This document shows, piece after piece, positions 35,001 to 49,200 of a stretch of DNA of 64,000 nt. Each line of letters starts with the position of its first letter. The first letter of the stretch is position 1. This DNA is from Dallia pectoralis (taxonomy: Eukaryota > Chordata > Actinopteri > Esociformes > Umbridae), in the NCBI GenBank assembly GCA_029465975.1, contig CM055739.1, forward strand, positions 8,797,065 to 8,861,064, read 5' to 3'. The notes beneath the pieces were generated by a model. That model saw only the letters and a program-made list of their open reading frames with translations, was not told the origin of the DNA and did no database searches. The position numbers and the translations under genes are program-made.

Positions 35001-38000
35001 CCATGGCTGCGTCGTCCTCATTCTGCGTATTCTCCTTTTAGAATTCCTTCCTGTTCCGTGGGGTGCATTCTGGTTCCAGTTGTGGTGTTCCCTTCTGCTT
35101 GACGAATAACTCCACAGCACAGACACGGGTCCAGTTTGATCTGTCAGAACAGACAGACTTCTCCGTTCAGTTCCCCTCACACTCTGGAGGTACAAACGTC
35201 ACTAATGTCAGCCTTGTACACTTCATGGGGCCCAGGTAATGAGATTTCTGTGTAAATGTTTGTATTACATATATGGAGGTGTACCCATTTGTATTGCAGG
35301 TAGAAGGCAGGGTCAGTATTGGATTGACATTCCGGGGCAGCAGACAGTTGAGTGTTGCCTAAGGTTCTCCCCCAAACAGGTAAGGGCTGCTTGTATGTCC
35401 TGTATGTCCTCACATACCTGTATGTCCTCACCAGACCTGTATGTCCTCACCAGACCTGTATGTCCTCACCATACCTGTGTGTCCTCACCACACCTGTATG
35501 TCCTCACCAAACCTGTATGTCCTCACCACACCAGTATGTCCTCACCAGACCTGTATCTCCTCACCAGACCTGTGTGTCCTCACCACACCTGTATGTCCTC
35601 ACCAGACCTGTATGTCCTAACCAGACCTGTATGTCCTCACCAGACCTGTATGTCCTCACAAGAGCTGTATGTCTTCACCAGAACTGTATGTCCACACTGT
35701 TTGGAATCTTTTACAGTGGCTTTCTGAAATGTATTCACCCTCTTGGACTTTCTTCACTCTAAAAATGACGTAAAAATTATTGAATTAGTTTTAGCCACTG
35801 ATCAACACTGAAATGTTCCTAATTCAAATAAAATCTGCAAATGTTTTGACAAAACTTTGTCTTTCAGTCTGTCCATTCAGTAGTTTCCCAATTTGTCCTG
35901 CAGGTGGCAGCGTATGACTTCAACCTGCCTGTGACCATCAACAGTGTTAGCAGGGCCTCCTCCGCCTCTACTAATATCCCCAGGTCCTCCTCTTCCAGGG
36001 CCCAACACATTGTCAATCATCGCTCCCAGCCGGTCACCATGGCATCCCTGTCGTGCAGGATCAGGGCTACAGGTAAATCCAGCTGGGGTATAGGGTCAGA
36101 ACCCTGTCTCAGATTAGGCTCAGGGCTACAGGTGAGCCCTGCTGGGGTATGGGGTCAGAACCTGTCTCAGATTAGGCTCAAGGCTACAGGTGAAATGTGC
36201 TGGGGTATAGGGTCAGAATCTGCCTCAGATTAGGCTCAGGGCTACAGGTGAGTCCTGCTGGGGTATGGGGTCAGAACCTGTCTCAGATTAGGCTCAAGGC
36301 TACAGGTGAAATGTGCTGGGGTATAGGGTATAGGGTCAGAACCTGCCTCAGATTAAGCTCAGGGCTACAGGTTAAATGTGCTGGGGTACGGGGTCAGAAC
36401 CTGCCTCAGATTAGGGTCAGGGCTACAGGTGTAATGTGCTGGGGTATAGGGTATAGGGTCAGAACCTGCCTCAGATGCAGTTCTGAAGCATTAACCTGAG
36501 CGGATGGACTGATCGGCTACATCCAACAGTAAACTCGATTATCCCAGACACTTTATTGAACATATGCTCTGAGGGTCGACATCCAGTTAGTGGTTGAGGA
36601 ACTGGAATGATCCTATTGACACATTTGCACTAATAAGTTTTCCCATGATCATATGTGTTCCTCAGTTCTGAGAGCTCCGCTGGAGATGTCCTTGTCTAGC
36701 CTCCATTTTGACCTGGAGCCTGTTGGCTCACTTGGCAGTCCTACACAAACTCAGGTATGTACAGAAGATCCTTCACTTCACGTCTTTGAACATCTTATAA
36801 ACAAAGCACCTGAAATCATTTTCAAACCTCCTTAGTTGCAACCACTGATTCTGAGACTCATCAAGTGAGAATCACTTGGTGTAGTGCTGGGCTGAGCCGG
36901 GCATTACAGTAAACATCTCTTCCTATCTCTACACACCCACACCAACAGGCTTAGGACAAGTTTCTTCACAGCTGCTGTTACCCTGCTGAAATCGAACCCA
37001 ACGCTAGCCTTAGCTCCTCCACTACCTCTTACTTTGCACACTGCTACCTAGTTTATTTTATTTGCCATTCGCACAACACATACTGTTTGTACTCCCCATT
37101 TACCACTTTCCATTTGCACAACACATACTGTTTGTACTCCCCATTTACCACTTTCCATTTGCACAACACATACTGTTTGTACTCCCCATTTACCACTTTC
37201 CATTTGCACAACACATACTGTTTGTACTCCCCATTTACCACTTTCCATTTGCACAACACATACTGTTTGTACTCCCCATTTACCACTTTCCATTTGCACA
37301 ACACATACTGTTTGTACTCCCCATTTACCACTTTCCATTTGCACAACACATACTGTTTGTACTCCCCATTTACCACTTTCCATTTGCACAACACATACTG
37401 TTTGTACTCCCCATTTACCACTTGCCATTTGCACAACACATACTGTTTGTACTCCCCATTTACCACTTTCCATTTGCACAACACATACTGTTTGTACTCC
37501 CCATTTACCACTTTCCATTTGCACAACACATACTGTTTGTACTCCCCATTTACCACTTTCCATTTGCACAACACATACTGTTTGTACTCCCCATTTACCA
37601 CTTGCAGAAATGCATTCCGCTTGAACTGCACATCTACCTATCCATGTCAATGCACAGAAATGCACATCCATACATTGTCCTTCATTTCATTTTGTATACT
37701 CACACATTGGTTTTCGCACTTCCGGTTGGATGCAAACTGCATTTCGTAGTATTGAACTTGTACTGTTCAATGACAATAAAGTTGAATCAAATCTCCTCTC
37801 TGTTATTTGTCAGTTTGTGGAGCTGAGGAACGTGTCGGAGACTAAGGTGGTCTGGAGGTTTGACTGCACCGCTGCAGTACCACTGGGAGGGGTCAGTAGT
37901 CAGGGGCCATTTTCCATCTCTCCTACAGCTGGAACCCTGGAGCCAGAGCAGTGTGTGCATGTGTCTGTGACCGTGTCAACTGACACAGGTAAACATCTAC

Positions 38001-41000
38001 TTCCTAATCCTTCTCCTCACTGCTTTAAAGTGCTCAATAAAGGATCAGTTCACCAGTTTACTGGAAATCGAGAACTCTTAACTGCCTGTTTCATGTGTTG
38101 TGTTGTTTCATACTACATGCCTGTTTCATGTGTTGTTAGTGTTGTTCCATACTACATGCCGGTTTCATGTGTTGTTCCATACTACATGCCTGTTTCATGT
38201 GTTGTTCCATAATACATGCCTGTTTCATGTGTTGTTACATACTACATGCCTGCTTCATGTGTTGTGTTGTTTGTGTATTTGTTGCCTGTCTTCCAGTGGA
38301 CCAGCTCAGTGTGTCCATCCCTTTGTTTTTGTCTGATACTGGAGAAGAGGACTGGGAGAAGGGAGAAGAGTGGGCAGTTCCTAACCCCTACAGGGTCCTG
38401 TCACTCAATACCTCACCTCATCCTCCCTGCATCTCCTTCCTCCCACCTCGGGTCCTTCTCACCCCTGTCCCACTGGACACACCCACTACCACCACCCTCT
38501 CACTGCTGCCCACAGGGTACCCTAGGTCTGAACCCACCCTTCTCTACCTATCTCCACCCATCTGACTGACTGTAGCCACTCACCTCCACCCATCTGACTG
38601 ACTGACTGACTCACCTCCACAAATTGTTAATATCAGTAACATCAGTAATTATACAGTCCATTGAATAATATATTAAGCTCGTCCTGACCTCTGTGACCTT
38701 TGCTTTCTGACACATGCCACCTCTCTGACCCCAGTGGTAGCTGTCTGCATGTGAAGTTAGAGGAGGTTGTTCTGGAGGACGGCAGTAGGTTGAATCCTCT
38801 GTCTATCAGCCTTCCTGACAATGGCACCATTGGGCCCCAGACCCAGATCCCAATCCCCTGTACAGTGACCTTCTGCTCCTCACAGCCTCTGGCCCTCAGC
38901 TCACACATCACCTTTCTGGACCATCTCAACAACCGGTGAACATTTTGTGTATTTCTCTGTACTGTATGTTTATTCTTCTCGCTCTATGTCATTTCCTGTA
39001 TCTTGGGTAGCTTTCTCTATGGCGTTCTTTCTTGCTCCTCTTTATGCTCCCTGCTAGCTTTCTTAATCCTGGTACATTTGTAACGCTTCAGATTCTCTCT
39101 TGATCTTGCTCTCTTGGTTAGGTTCCAGGTGGAGGTTTGTGCCACAGCAGATAACAGTCTGTTAACCATCTGGCCCTACCTGGCTCTGCACTCCTCTGAG
39201 AAGCAGATTGTCCTTAAGAGTGGTAGGTCCTCCTGTCGTCGTAACATGTTACCTCAGTATACAATGTTACCTCCGTATGCAACGTTACCTCAGTATGCAA
39301 CGTTACCTCAGTATGCAACATTACCTCAGTATGCAACATTACCTCAGTATGCAACATTACCTCAGTATGCAACGTTTGTAACAATCGGACCTTTCTGTCC
39401 CGCGTTGTGTCAGAGTGACACACCCCCTGTCAGCGGAGAAAGACTCATCAAAGACATTAAATGCACCTGTGCTGCCGACGCATCTGTGTCGAGTTGTAGC
39501 AATCAGGGACAGTATTTAGGTTGCTGTGTTTCGGTGGTCCAGTGCGGATCATAGAGTTTGACTACATTGTAATGTTCGTACGTGTGTTTGCCTGAGCTAC
39601 GTTTTCCTGGTTAACGGTACGGTTTTGGTTGTTGTCCAACCACTGTTATTTTGTAACGACGAAGTGTTGTCTCTGTTTCCTGTTCGCCGTCTATGATTTA
39701 AGACGTGTTATTTTGGAAGCTCTGCGTTTGTGTCTTGCCTACTGCCAGCAAACACCAATCGTTACAACGTTACCTCAGAGAAAAACATTACCTCGGTATG
39801 CAACTTTACCTCAGAGAAAAACATTACCTCAGTTTGCAACGTTACCTCCAAATGTAATGTTACCTCAGTATGCAACGTTACCTCAGTTTGCAACATTACC
39901 TCAGTATGCAACATTACCTCAGTATGCAACGTTACCTCAGTTTGCAACATTACCTCAGTATGCAACATTACCTCAGTATGCAACGTTACCTCAGTTTGCA
40001 ACATTACCTCAGTATGCAACGTTACCTCAGTTTGCAACATTACCTCAGTATGCAACATTACCTCAGTATGCAACGTTACCTCCAAATGTAATGTTACCTC
40101 AGTGTGCAATGTCCTCCTTGTGGCTGTCACTCAGGTCCTCTAAGCGGTGGGCGTTCTGGGCGTTCTGAGGTGACCGGGAAGGCGGTGCTTCATCCACGTT
40201 TCTCCCCAAGTCCCCTCTCACGCTACACCTCCTCTTCCTCCACCTTCAGTTTACTCGCATGCACCAGCATCTACTCCGTGTCTGGTGAGACACACACAAC
40301 TAAGACAAGACTTAACCCAAGAACTTTCCTATCTACCCTATGGGACATTATGTTATATCTAGATCACTTGAGTAGTTTTCATCCGTGTCAGACTTAATTT
40401 ATTTTAGCAACGGACCACCAGGGCTTCATGGTTAATAGGGATTTAAGTAAACATGTTCTCCTGTCCTCAGACTCTGTCGATGAAAGCAGCAAGAGTGGGA
40501 GTCCGGAACCAGGGCAAGGGCTGGGGTCTGAAGGGAAGGAGAACTGGCCTCAGAGGGAGAGAGATGGTGAAGGAGAGAGGAGCGGTGAGGGGCTCATGGC
40601 CGATCAGCAGCCCCAGAGTGTGTCAGTCTTCCCAGAGCCGGACTCAGAGGAGGGGCTCTACCATGACCGGGTTCTGCAGGTGACCCCCCCTAAAAGCAAG
40701 CTGTTGGAACACCTGATGAGTCCACCTTATCAACAAAGGCTTTTGAGCTGAATGTGATTGACGGTTTGATTCATTGATTCGTTGCAGGCTGTACAAAAGT
40801 GGTTCAGTCAGTTTGGCTGGCCCCGAGCACCCAACCCAATCTCCTTACCTCACACTCTCAGGAAGTAGGTGGACCCATCTCCGCCATTAAATCTTCATGT
40901 CATGTGTTCATGTCAATTTCTTTCTCCATGTCTTACTTTCTCCAAGGCTTTCTTTATCTCCTTCTCTACATGTCTATTTCTTTCTCCATGTCTTTCTCTA

Positions 41001-44000
41001 TCGCTGTTTCTGTCTCTGTCTTTATGTCTTTCTCTGTCTGTGTCCCCATGTCTTTCTCTGTCTCCATCTCATGTCTTTCTCTGTCTCCATCTCCATGTCT
41101 TTTTCTGTCTCCATCTCCATGTCTTTCTCTGTCTCCATCTTCTTGTCTTTCTCTGTCTCCATCTCCATGTCTTTCTCTGTCTCCATCTTCTTGTCTTTCT
41201 CTGTCTCCATCTCCATGTCTTTCTCTGTCTCCATCTCCATGTCTTTCTCTGTCTCCATCTCCATGTCTTTCTCTGTCTCCATCTTCTTGTCTTTCTCTGT
41301 CTCCATCTCCATGTCTTTCTCTGTCTCCATCTTCTTGTCTTTCTCTGTCTCCATCTCCATGTCTTTCTCCATCCATCTCCATGTCTTTCTCTGTCTCCAT
41401 CTCCATGTCTTTCTCTGTCTCCATCTTCTTGTCTTTCTCTGTCTCCATCTCCATGTCTTTCTCTGTCTCCATCTCCATGTCTTTCTCCATCCATCTCCAT
41501 GTCTTTCTCTGTCTCCATCTCCATGTCTTTCTCTGTCTCCATCTTCTTGTCTTTCTCTGTCTCCATCTTCTTGTCTTTCTCTGTCTCCATCTCCATGTCT
41601 TTCTCTGTCTCTCCAGCTCCATGTCTTTCTCTCTCTATCTCCATGTCTATGTCTTTCTCTGTTTATCTAACCATCTCACTCTCTGTCTCACTCTCTGCCT
41701 CACTCTCTGTTTCTTTCTATCTCACTCTCTGTTTCTCTGTCTCACTCTCTGCCACATTCTCTGCCACATTCTCTGCCTCTCTCCCAGAGCGGTGTGTAGG
41801 ACAGTTGGTTCTTGCGCTTGTGATTATTGCAGTAAAAACAAAAGGACCATCAACGACATGCTGCATCATCTGAGCGGACAGACACTTCCTGGTGTGAACA
41901 AAAGCCAATCGCTGCCCTCTACACCCACTGAGCGTGTGCAGCAACTGATCCACCAGCACACAGTGCAACTGGACTTCCTCAGGTATAACACATACTTAAT
42001 GACACACACACACCACACAGGAACAACCTGACTACGTCAGAGGTTGGTAGGTAGTTGTAAGTCCTAATGATTCAGCTCCCTTCTATCAGACGGGTTGTAA
42101 CAGATATGCACACTGTTCAGTCCTAGAATCATTATGTGTTGTCATATTTAGGATCCAAGGAGCCTGTTTGCCCCATATCAGACCTGAGTACCTGTTAGAC
42201 TCTCAGGACTTCAGCCACTGGATGTCATTACAGGTACACCTGGACACACATCCTGACATACTCAGAGACACCTGGACACACATCCTGACATACTCAGAGA
42301 CACCTGGACACACATCCTGACATACTCAGAGACACCTGGACACACATCCTGACATACTCAGAGACACCTGGACACACATCCTGACATACTCAGAGACACC
42401 TGGACACACATCCTGACATACTCAGAGACACCTGGACACACATCCTGACATACTCAGAGACACCTGGACACAAATCCTGACATACTCAGAGACACCTGGA
42501 CACACATCCTGACGTACTCAGAGACACCTGGACACACATCCTGACATATTCAGAGACACCTGGACACACATCCTGACATACTCAGAGACACCTGGACACA
42601 CATCCTGACGTACTCAGAGACACCTGGACACACATCCTGACATATTCAGAGACACCTGGACACACATCCTGACATACTCAGAGACACCTGGACACACATC
42701 CTGACGTACTCAGAGACACCTGGACACACATCTTGACATATTCAGAGACACCTGGACACACATCCTGACATACTCAGAGACACCTGGACACACATCCTGA
42801 CATATTCAGAGACACCTGGACACACATCCTGACATACTCAGAGACACCTGGACACACATCTTGACATATTCAGAGACACCTGGACACACATCCTGACATA
42901 CTCAGAGACACCTGGACACACATCCTGACATATTCAGAGACACCTGGACACACATCCTGACATACTCAGAGACTCCTGGACACACATCCTGACATATTCA
43001 GAGACACCTGGACACACATCCTGACATATTCAGAGACACCTGGACACACATCCTGACATACTCAGAGACACCTGGACACACATCCTGACATACTCAGAGA
43101 CACCTGGACACACATCCTGACATATTCAGAGACACCTGGACACACATCCTGACATACTCAGAGACACCTGGACACACATCCTGACATACTCAGAGACACC
43201 TGGACACACATCCTGACATACTCAGAGACACCTGGACCCACATCCTGACATATTCAGAGACACCTGTACACACTGTTAACTTAGAGTGTTTCTTCCAGTC
43301 TCCGTTGGATCAGAACAAGATGGGCGTCAGAATCAACACGTTTGAGTTGTTAAGTAAAAGGGCTTGGAATGATGTTCTGCTGCAAACCTACAAGGCAAGT
43401 CCTAATTTTCCTTCTCCTTCGCTCCCCTTTCGTTTCTCTTCCTGTGTCTTTGCAGTTCTCTGAGTAACGTCCCTGTGTGTGCCCTTTTACCTCCCAGGTG
43501 CTTGTTCTGCCACGGGTGACTGAGAGCCTTCTGTCCAGTGCTCTCCAGGGCTGTGACAGGGGCAGCTCAGAGAAGCAGATCCCCAGGATCAACCCAGAGC
43601 CCCTGGCCTCCAACGTCTACTCCACCTGGGAGAGGAGGCTGCTCACCTGGCTTAACCTGCACTACCACTCCATGAGGACCATCGTCTGGAGCCCACACAC
43701 CTGTACAGGTACGATGAGAGGTGTGCGTAGAAAAGGAATCAAGCGGGGGATTGAATGAGAATCAAAAGGTGGGGAGAGAGGTGGGGAGAGGGGGAGAGAG
43801 GGGGAAGGGAGGGTAGGGGAAGGGAGGGGAAGGGAGACAAGCAGAACAACGTAGAAATTGATAGCTCATCTTTTACCAAATTCTGTTTTGCAACTTCCAG
43901 ATGTCCCATCAGCCCGCTGGGTAGTGAACTTTGACTTGGACCTGGCCGATGGGCTGATTCTGGCTGCGGTGCTGGCGGCCTACTGTCCTTTCTTGGTGGG

Positions 44001-46230
44001 TAATACAATTCTGTCCCATTTCTGTTCCACACATAAATCTCACATATTCATAATTCAGTAGTCTAGAAGACTTGCAATCTGATGCAAGAACCCAAAACAA
44101 TCTAGACCCCAGAATGGCCCAGAGCCCAGAACACCCGAGAGCCCAGAATGGCCCAGACCAACCCACAATGGATCCATCCAATGTGCTGTTGGTTTATGCT
44201 TGTTTTTTTCTTCGCTTTATCAATATGTCTACCACACAGAGACAGATTACAGTAACATGTCCGTTTGCTTGTCTACTGTCTCTGTCTGCTCAGATCTCCA
44301 GCCACCTCCAGAGGATGTATACCTGCAGCAGCTATCTGGAACAGAACCATCACAACAACATTATCCTGTGCCAGGCCTTCACACAGCTCCGTCTGGACAT
44401 AGACATACAGGTACAGATGTCAGGCCTTCACACAGCTCCGTCTGGACATAGACATACAGGTACAGATGTCAGGCCTTCACACAGCTCCGTCTGGACATAG
44501 ACATACAGGTAGGGATGCCAGGCCTTCACACAGCTCCGTCTGGACATAGACATACAGGTACAGATGTCAGGCCTTCACACAGCTCCGTCTGGACATAGAC
44601 ATACAGGTAGGGATGCCAGGCCTTCACACAGCTCCGTCTGGACATAGACATACAGGTACAGATGTCAGGCCTTCACACAGCTCCGTCTGGACATAGACAT
44701 ACAGGTACAGATGTCAGATCTTCACACAGCTCCGTCTGGACATAGACATACAGGTACAGATGTCAGGCCTTCACACAGCTCCGTCTGGACATAGACATAC
44801 AGGTACAGATGTCAGGCCTTCACACAGCTCCGTCTGGACATAGACATACAGGTACAGATGTCAGGCCTTCACACAGCTCCGTCTGGACATAGACATACAG
44901 GTACAGATGTCAGGCCTTCACACAGCTCCGTCTGGACATAGACATACAGGTACAGATGTCAGGCCTTCACACAGCTCCGTCTGGACATAGACATACAGGT
45001 ACAGATGTCAGGCCTTCACACAGCTCCGTCTGGACATAGACATACAGGTACAGATGCCAGGCCTTCACACAGCTCCGTCTGGACATAGACATACAGGTAC
45101 AGATGTCAGATCTCCACACAGCTCCGTCTGGACATAGACATACAGGTACAGATGTCAGATCTCCACACAGCTCCGTCTGGACATAGACATACAGGTAGGG
45201 ATGTCAGGCCTTCACACAGCTCCGTCTGGACATAGACATACAGGTACAGATGTCAGATCTCCACACAGCTCCGTCTGGACATACACATACAGGTACAGAT
45301 GTCAGATCTCCACACAGCTCCGTCTGGACATAGACATACAGGTACAGATGTCAGGCCTTCACACAGCTCCGTCTGGACATAGACATACAGGTACAGATGT
45401 CAGGCCTTCACACAGCTCCGTCTGGACATAGACATACAGGTACAGATGTCAGATCTCCACACAGCTCCGTCTGGACATAGACATACAGGTACAGATGTCA
45501 GATCTCCACACAGCTCATTCTGGACATACACATACAGGTACAGATGTCAGATCTCCACACAGCTCATTCTGGACATACACATACAGGTACAGATGTCAGA
45601 TCTCCACACAGCTCCGTCTGGACATAGACATACAGGTACAGATGTCAGATCTCCACACAGCTCCGTCTGGACATACACATACAGGTACAGATGTCAGATC
45701 TCCACACAGCTCCGTCTGGACATACACATACAGGTACAGATGTCAGATCTCCACACAGCTCCGTCTGGACATACACATACAGGTACAGATGTCAGATCTC
45801 CACACAGCTCCGTCTGGACATACACATACAGGTAGGGATGTCAGATCTTCACACAGCTCCGTCTGGACATAGACATACAGGTACAGATGTCAGGCCTTCA
45901 CACAGCTCCGTCTGGACATAGACATACAGGTACAGATGTCAGATCTCCACACAGCTCCGTCTGGACATACACATACAGGTAGGGATGTCAGATCTTCACA
46001 CAGCTCCGTCTGGACATAGACATACAGGTACAGATGTCAGGCCTTCACACAGCTCCGTCTGGACATAGACATACAGGTACAGATGTCAGATCTCCACACA
46101 GCTCATTCTGGACATAGACATACAGGTACAGATGTCAGATCTCCACACAGCTCATTCTGGACATACACAAACAGGTAGGGATGCCAGGCCTTCACACTGT
46201 TCTGTCCTAACCCTGTACAGATGCTGATGC

Positions 46231-46266
<36 letters not shown>

Positions 46267-49200
46267 TGTTCAGCCCACAGAGCTCTCAGATCCGAACCCT
46301 GTACAGATGCTGATGCTGTGTGTGTTTCTGTATGAACGGCTGCCTCAGTATCTCCCCAGAACAACCATCACATTGACTGGCAGCCTGCATCACACCTTCA
46401 CTAAGCAGGTGGGTTGTCAGAGGGTTGAACCAAAACCATGCACACCCTGTAGCAGAGCCATGTACACCAGCGATCAAAAGGTCACTTACATATGTTTAAG
46501 TTGCTGATAATGGGCCTCTGTACACTTTTAATTTAAAAACAGGATTGACCCCAAACCTTTGAACGATAGTGTAACTAAGACCTGGTAATGGTCTGTGTTA
46601 ATGCCATTTTCACAATCTTTACCTTGGTCTGCAGTGCATACATTTAACACATCTTATTCAATTGTGTTTATGTGGTTGTTTGTATGTGTACATCTCCGTC
46701 TGCACGGGCGTCTGTCTTTGTGTGTGTGTCTATGTGTGTTTGTTTATGTGTGTGTCAATATGCACCAGGTGAGTCTGAAGAGCTCGTGCTCCAAACCGGT
46801 GATGTACCACGCCTTCATGGTGGGGGAAAAGGCCCATCTGTTCAGTCTCCCCCAGGGACCTTCCATCCTCATCCCACCCAAGTGAGACTCAGTTTGTCTG
46901 GGAATCCTGACTCCTTGCTCCTCTGTTTGCCTGGCTATCTTGACTCCTTGCTCCTCTGTTTGCCTGGCTATCTTGACTCCTTGCTCCTCTGTTTGCCTGG
47001 CTATCTTGACTCCTTGCTCCTCTGTTTGCCTGGCTATCTTGACTCCTTGCTCCTCTGTTTGCCTGGCTATCTTGACTCCTTGCTCCTCTGTTTGCCTGGC
47101 TATCCTGTCCGGATATGTTTTCCAAACTAACTCAGACCAGAGCCCAAATCCCTCTCTGCCTGTCTTACTTTAGGTCAGATTAAGTGAGGAAACACTAAGT
47201 GAGTTCACAGTATGTTCAACTTTTTACATGTCTGACCTGTCCACTAGGGGGCGTGCTGTGGAGTTGATGGTCCAGTACACCTGTAAATTCCTGAGACCGA
47301 TGGAGGCGATGCTGCTGTTGACGTCCCGCTCAACGGCCGGTCCCTCTGGGGTCACTCAGGGGTCACTCTGGGGTCAGCCTGGGGTCACTCTGGCCTTCAG
47401 AATCCAGACACAAGTCATTCACATCAACCCCAGTGTGAGTACAACCCATTCTGACACACACACACACACTTTTTCTATCCTTGTGGAGACCCATTACATG
47501 CCTGAACTAAAACCTAACCCTGACACAGAATGCCATTTTCCCTTTTCCCTAAACATAACTTCAATAATGCAACTTGCCTAAACTTAATTTAACCCTAACC
47601 TAACCCAAAAATCAAATACGTATTTACACAGTCAAACAAAGGGTTCTGTAGACACTTAACCAAACGTAATGAGCAGTGATACTGTGGCCTTATACACAAA
47701 GTTAATCTATAAAGCATCAAAAGTGGGGCCAAACACAATAACAACATACATAGACTCATACATTCGGAACATGGCTGTACTGTACTGCTTCTTTGACCCG
47801 CCCCCTTTTCCCCTGGAGTGTCTTCCTATTGCTCTGTGATTGGCTGTAGAAAGACAACTCTCAGACACTTACCGAGAGTCATTTACCTCCTGCAGACACT
47901 GGGGCTCGCTGTCAAAATGGCACCCTAGTTTCTACCAAGTGCACTTTCTGAGCCCTGGGAGCCCTTTTTAAAGTTTTGCTCTCTCTGGGGAATAGGATGT
48001 AGTTTGGGACAGGTGTGGGAGTTGCCTGTCCCCTTAGCAATATATCAGCACCACTGGGTGTGTTCACCATGGTAGATGTTCTGCTCCTTATTGTTTCTGT
48101 GTTGGTGCTGTATGTTCAGGTTCTGCTGGTTGTGTTGGACTGTTAAGTAATAAAACACATACGAGTGGAGTTTTACAATGTTTTTAATTACAATTTAAAT
48201 TTAAATTCATTATTGGACATGTACGTGGTGAAAAAAAAAAAAGAATGTTTTCAAGTTTCAAACCCACACTGCAGCAGTCCATGTGCACCGGAGGCAGGCC
48301 TTTAAACCTTCTTAGGACACCAAACACTAAGTGCTCTGCAGTGAACACTAAAGAACATTTTCAGCACTAAGGCATTGAGATATATTATGTATTCTCAAAT
48401 ATATAACTTCCGCTATGTACACGGCTTCACTAATGAGTTTGTAAACATAATAATGAATGACAAGGGAAATATGAAAAGATGAATTATGTCTCTCTCCAGG
48501 GGATATTGAAGTGTAAATCTCCATGTTACCAGCAGAAGGAGCTCCAACTAACAGTGAAAAATCCTTTCAGCAACAACGCCAGTTTCAGGTGTGTGTGTTT
48601 GTGTGTCAAATGAGAGACAATTAAATCCAGAGTGACAACACTGACACAACGCCAGGACAACCTTATTAGCTGATCTCCATGGGACAGTATTGCCTGACCC
48701 TTGACCGCATGTCATGTGTGTGTTGTCAGTGTGGCGTTGGTGGAGTCCAGAGCCAATCTGACCCTTGACCCCATGTCATGTGTGTGTTGTCAGTGTGGTG
48801 TTGGTGGAGTCCAGAGCCAACCTGACCCTTGACCCCATGTCCTGTGTGTGTGTTGTCAGTGTGGTGGTGGTGGAGTCCAGAGCCAACCTGACCCTTGACC
48901 CCATGTCCTGTGTGTGTGTGTTGTCAGTGTGGTGTTGGTGGAGTCCAGAGCCAACCTGACCCTTGACCCCATGTCCTGTGTGTGTGTTGTCAGTGTGGCG
49001 TTGGTGGAGTCCAGAGCCAATCTGACCCTTGACCCCATGTCATGTGTGTGTTGTCAGGGTGGTGTTGGTGGAGTCCAGTACCAACTTGACCCTTGACCCC
49101 ATGTCATGTGTGTGTTGTCAGTGTGGTGCTGGTGGAGTCCAGTGCCAACCTGACCCTTGACCCCATGTCCTGTGTGTCTGTGTTGTCAGTGTGGTGTTGG

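Noticed and set aside
35708..35880. Sequence resembling a common fish element with 'GTATTCACCC(T/C)CTTGG'
   Set aside because: Only a short, diverged stretch is recognisable. Ends and target duplications were not found, so it is not listed as an element.
37048..37826. Long open frames on both strands over the 45-bp array
   Set aside because: Same cause: in-frame tandem repeat, no splice-consistent use, and no family similarity.
40869..42031. Open frames of 330-410 codons, plus antisense frames, over the 24-bp array
   Set aside because: They are products of a repeat whose length is a multiple of three with no stop in the unit. Composition is pure Ser/Leu/Phe or Arg/Lys/Met/Glu. Only the short pieces at 40788-40864 and 41788-41982 are exons.
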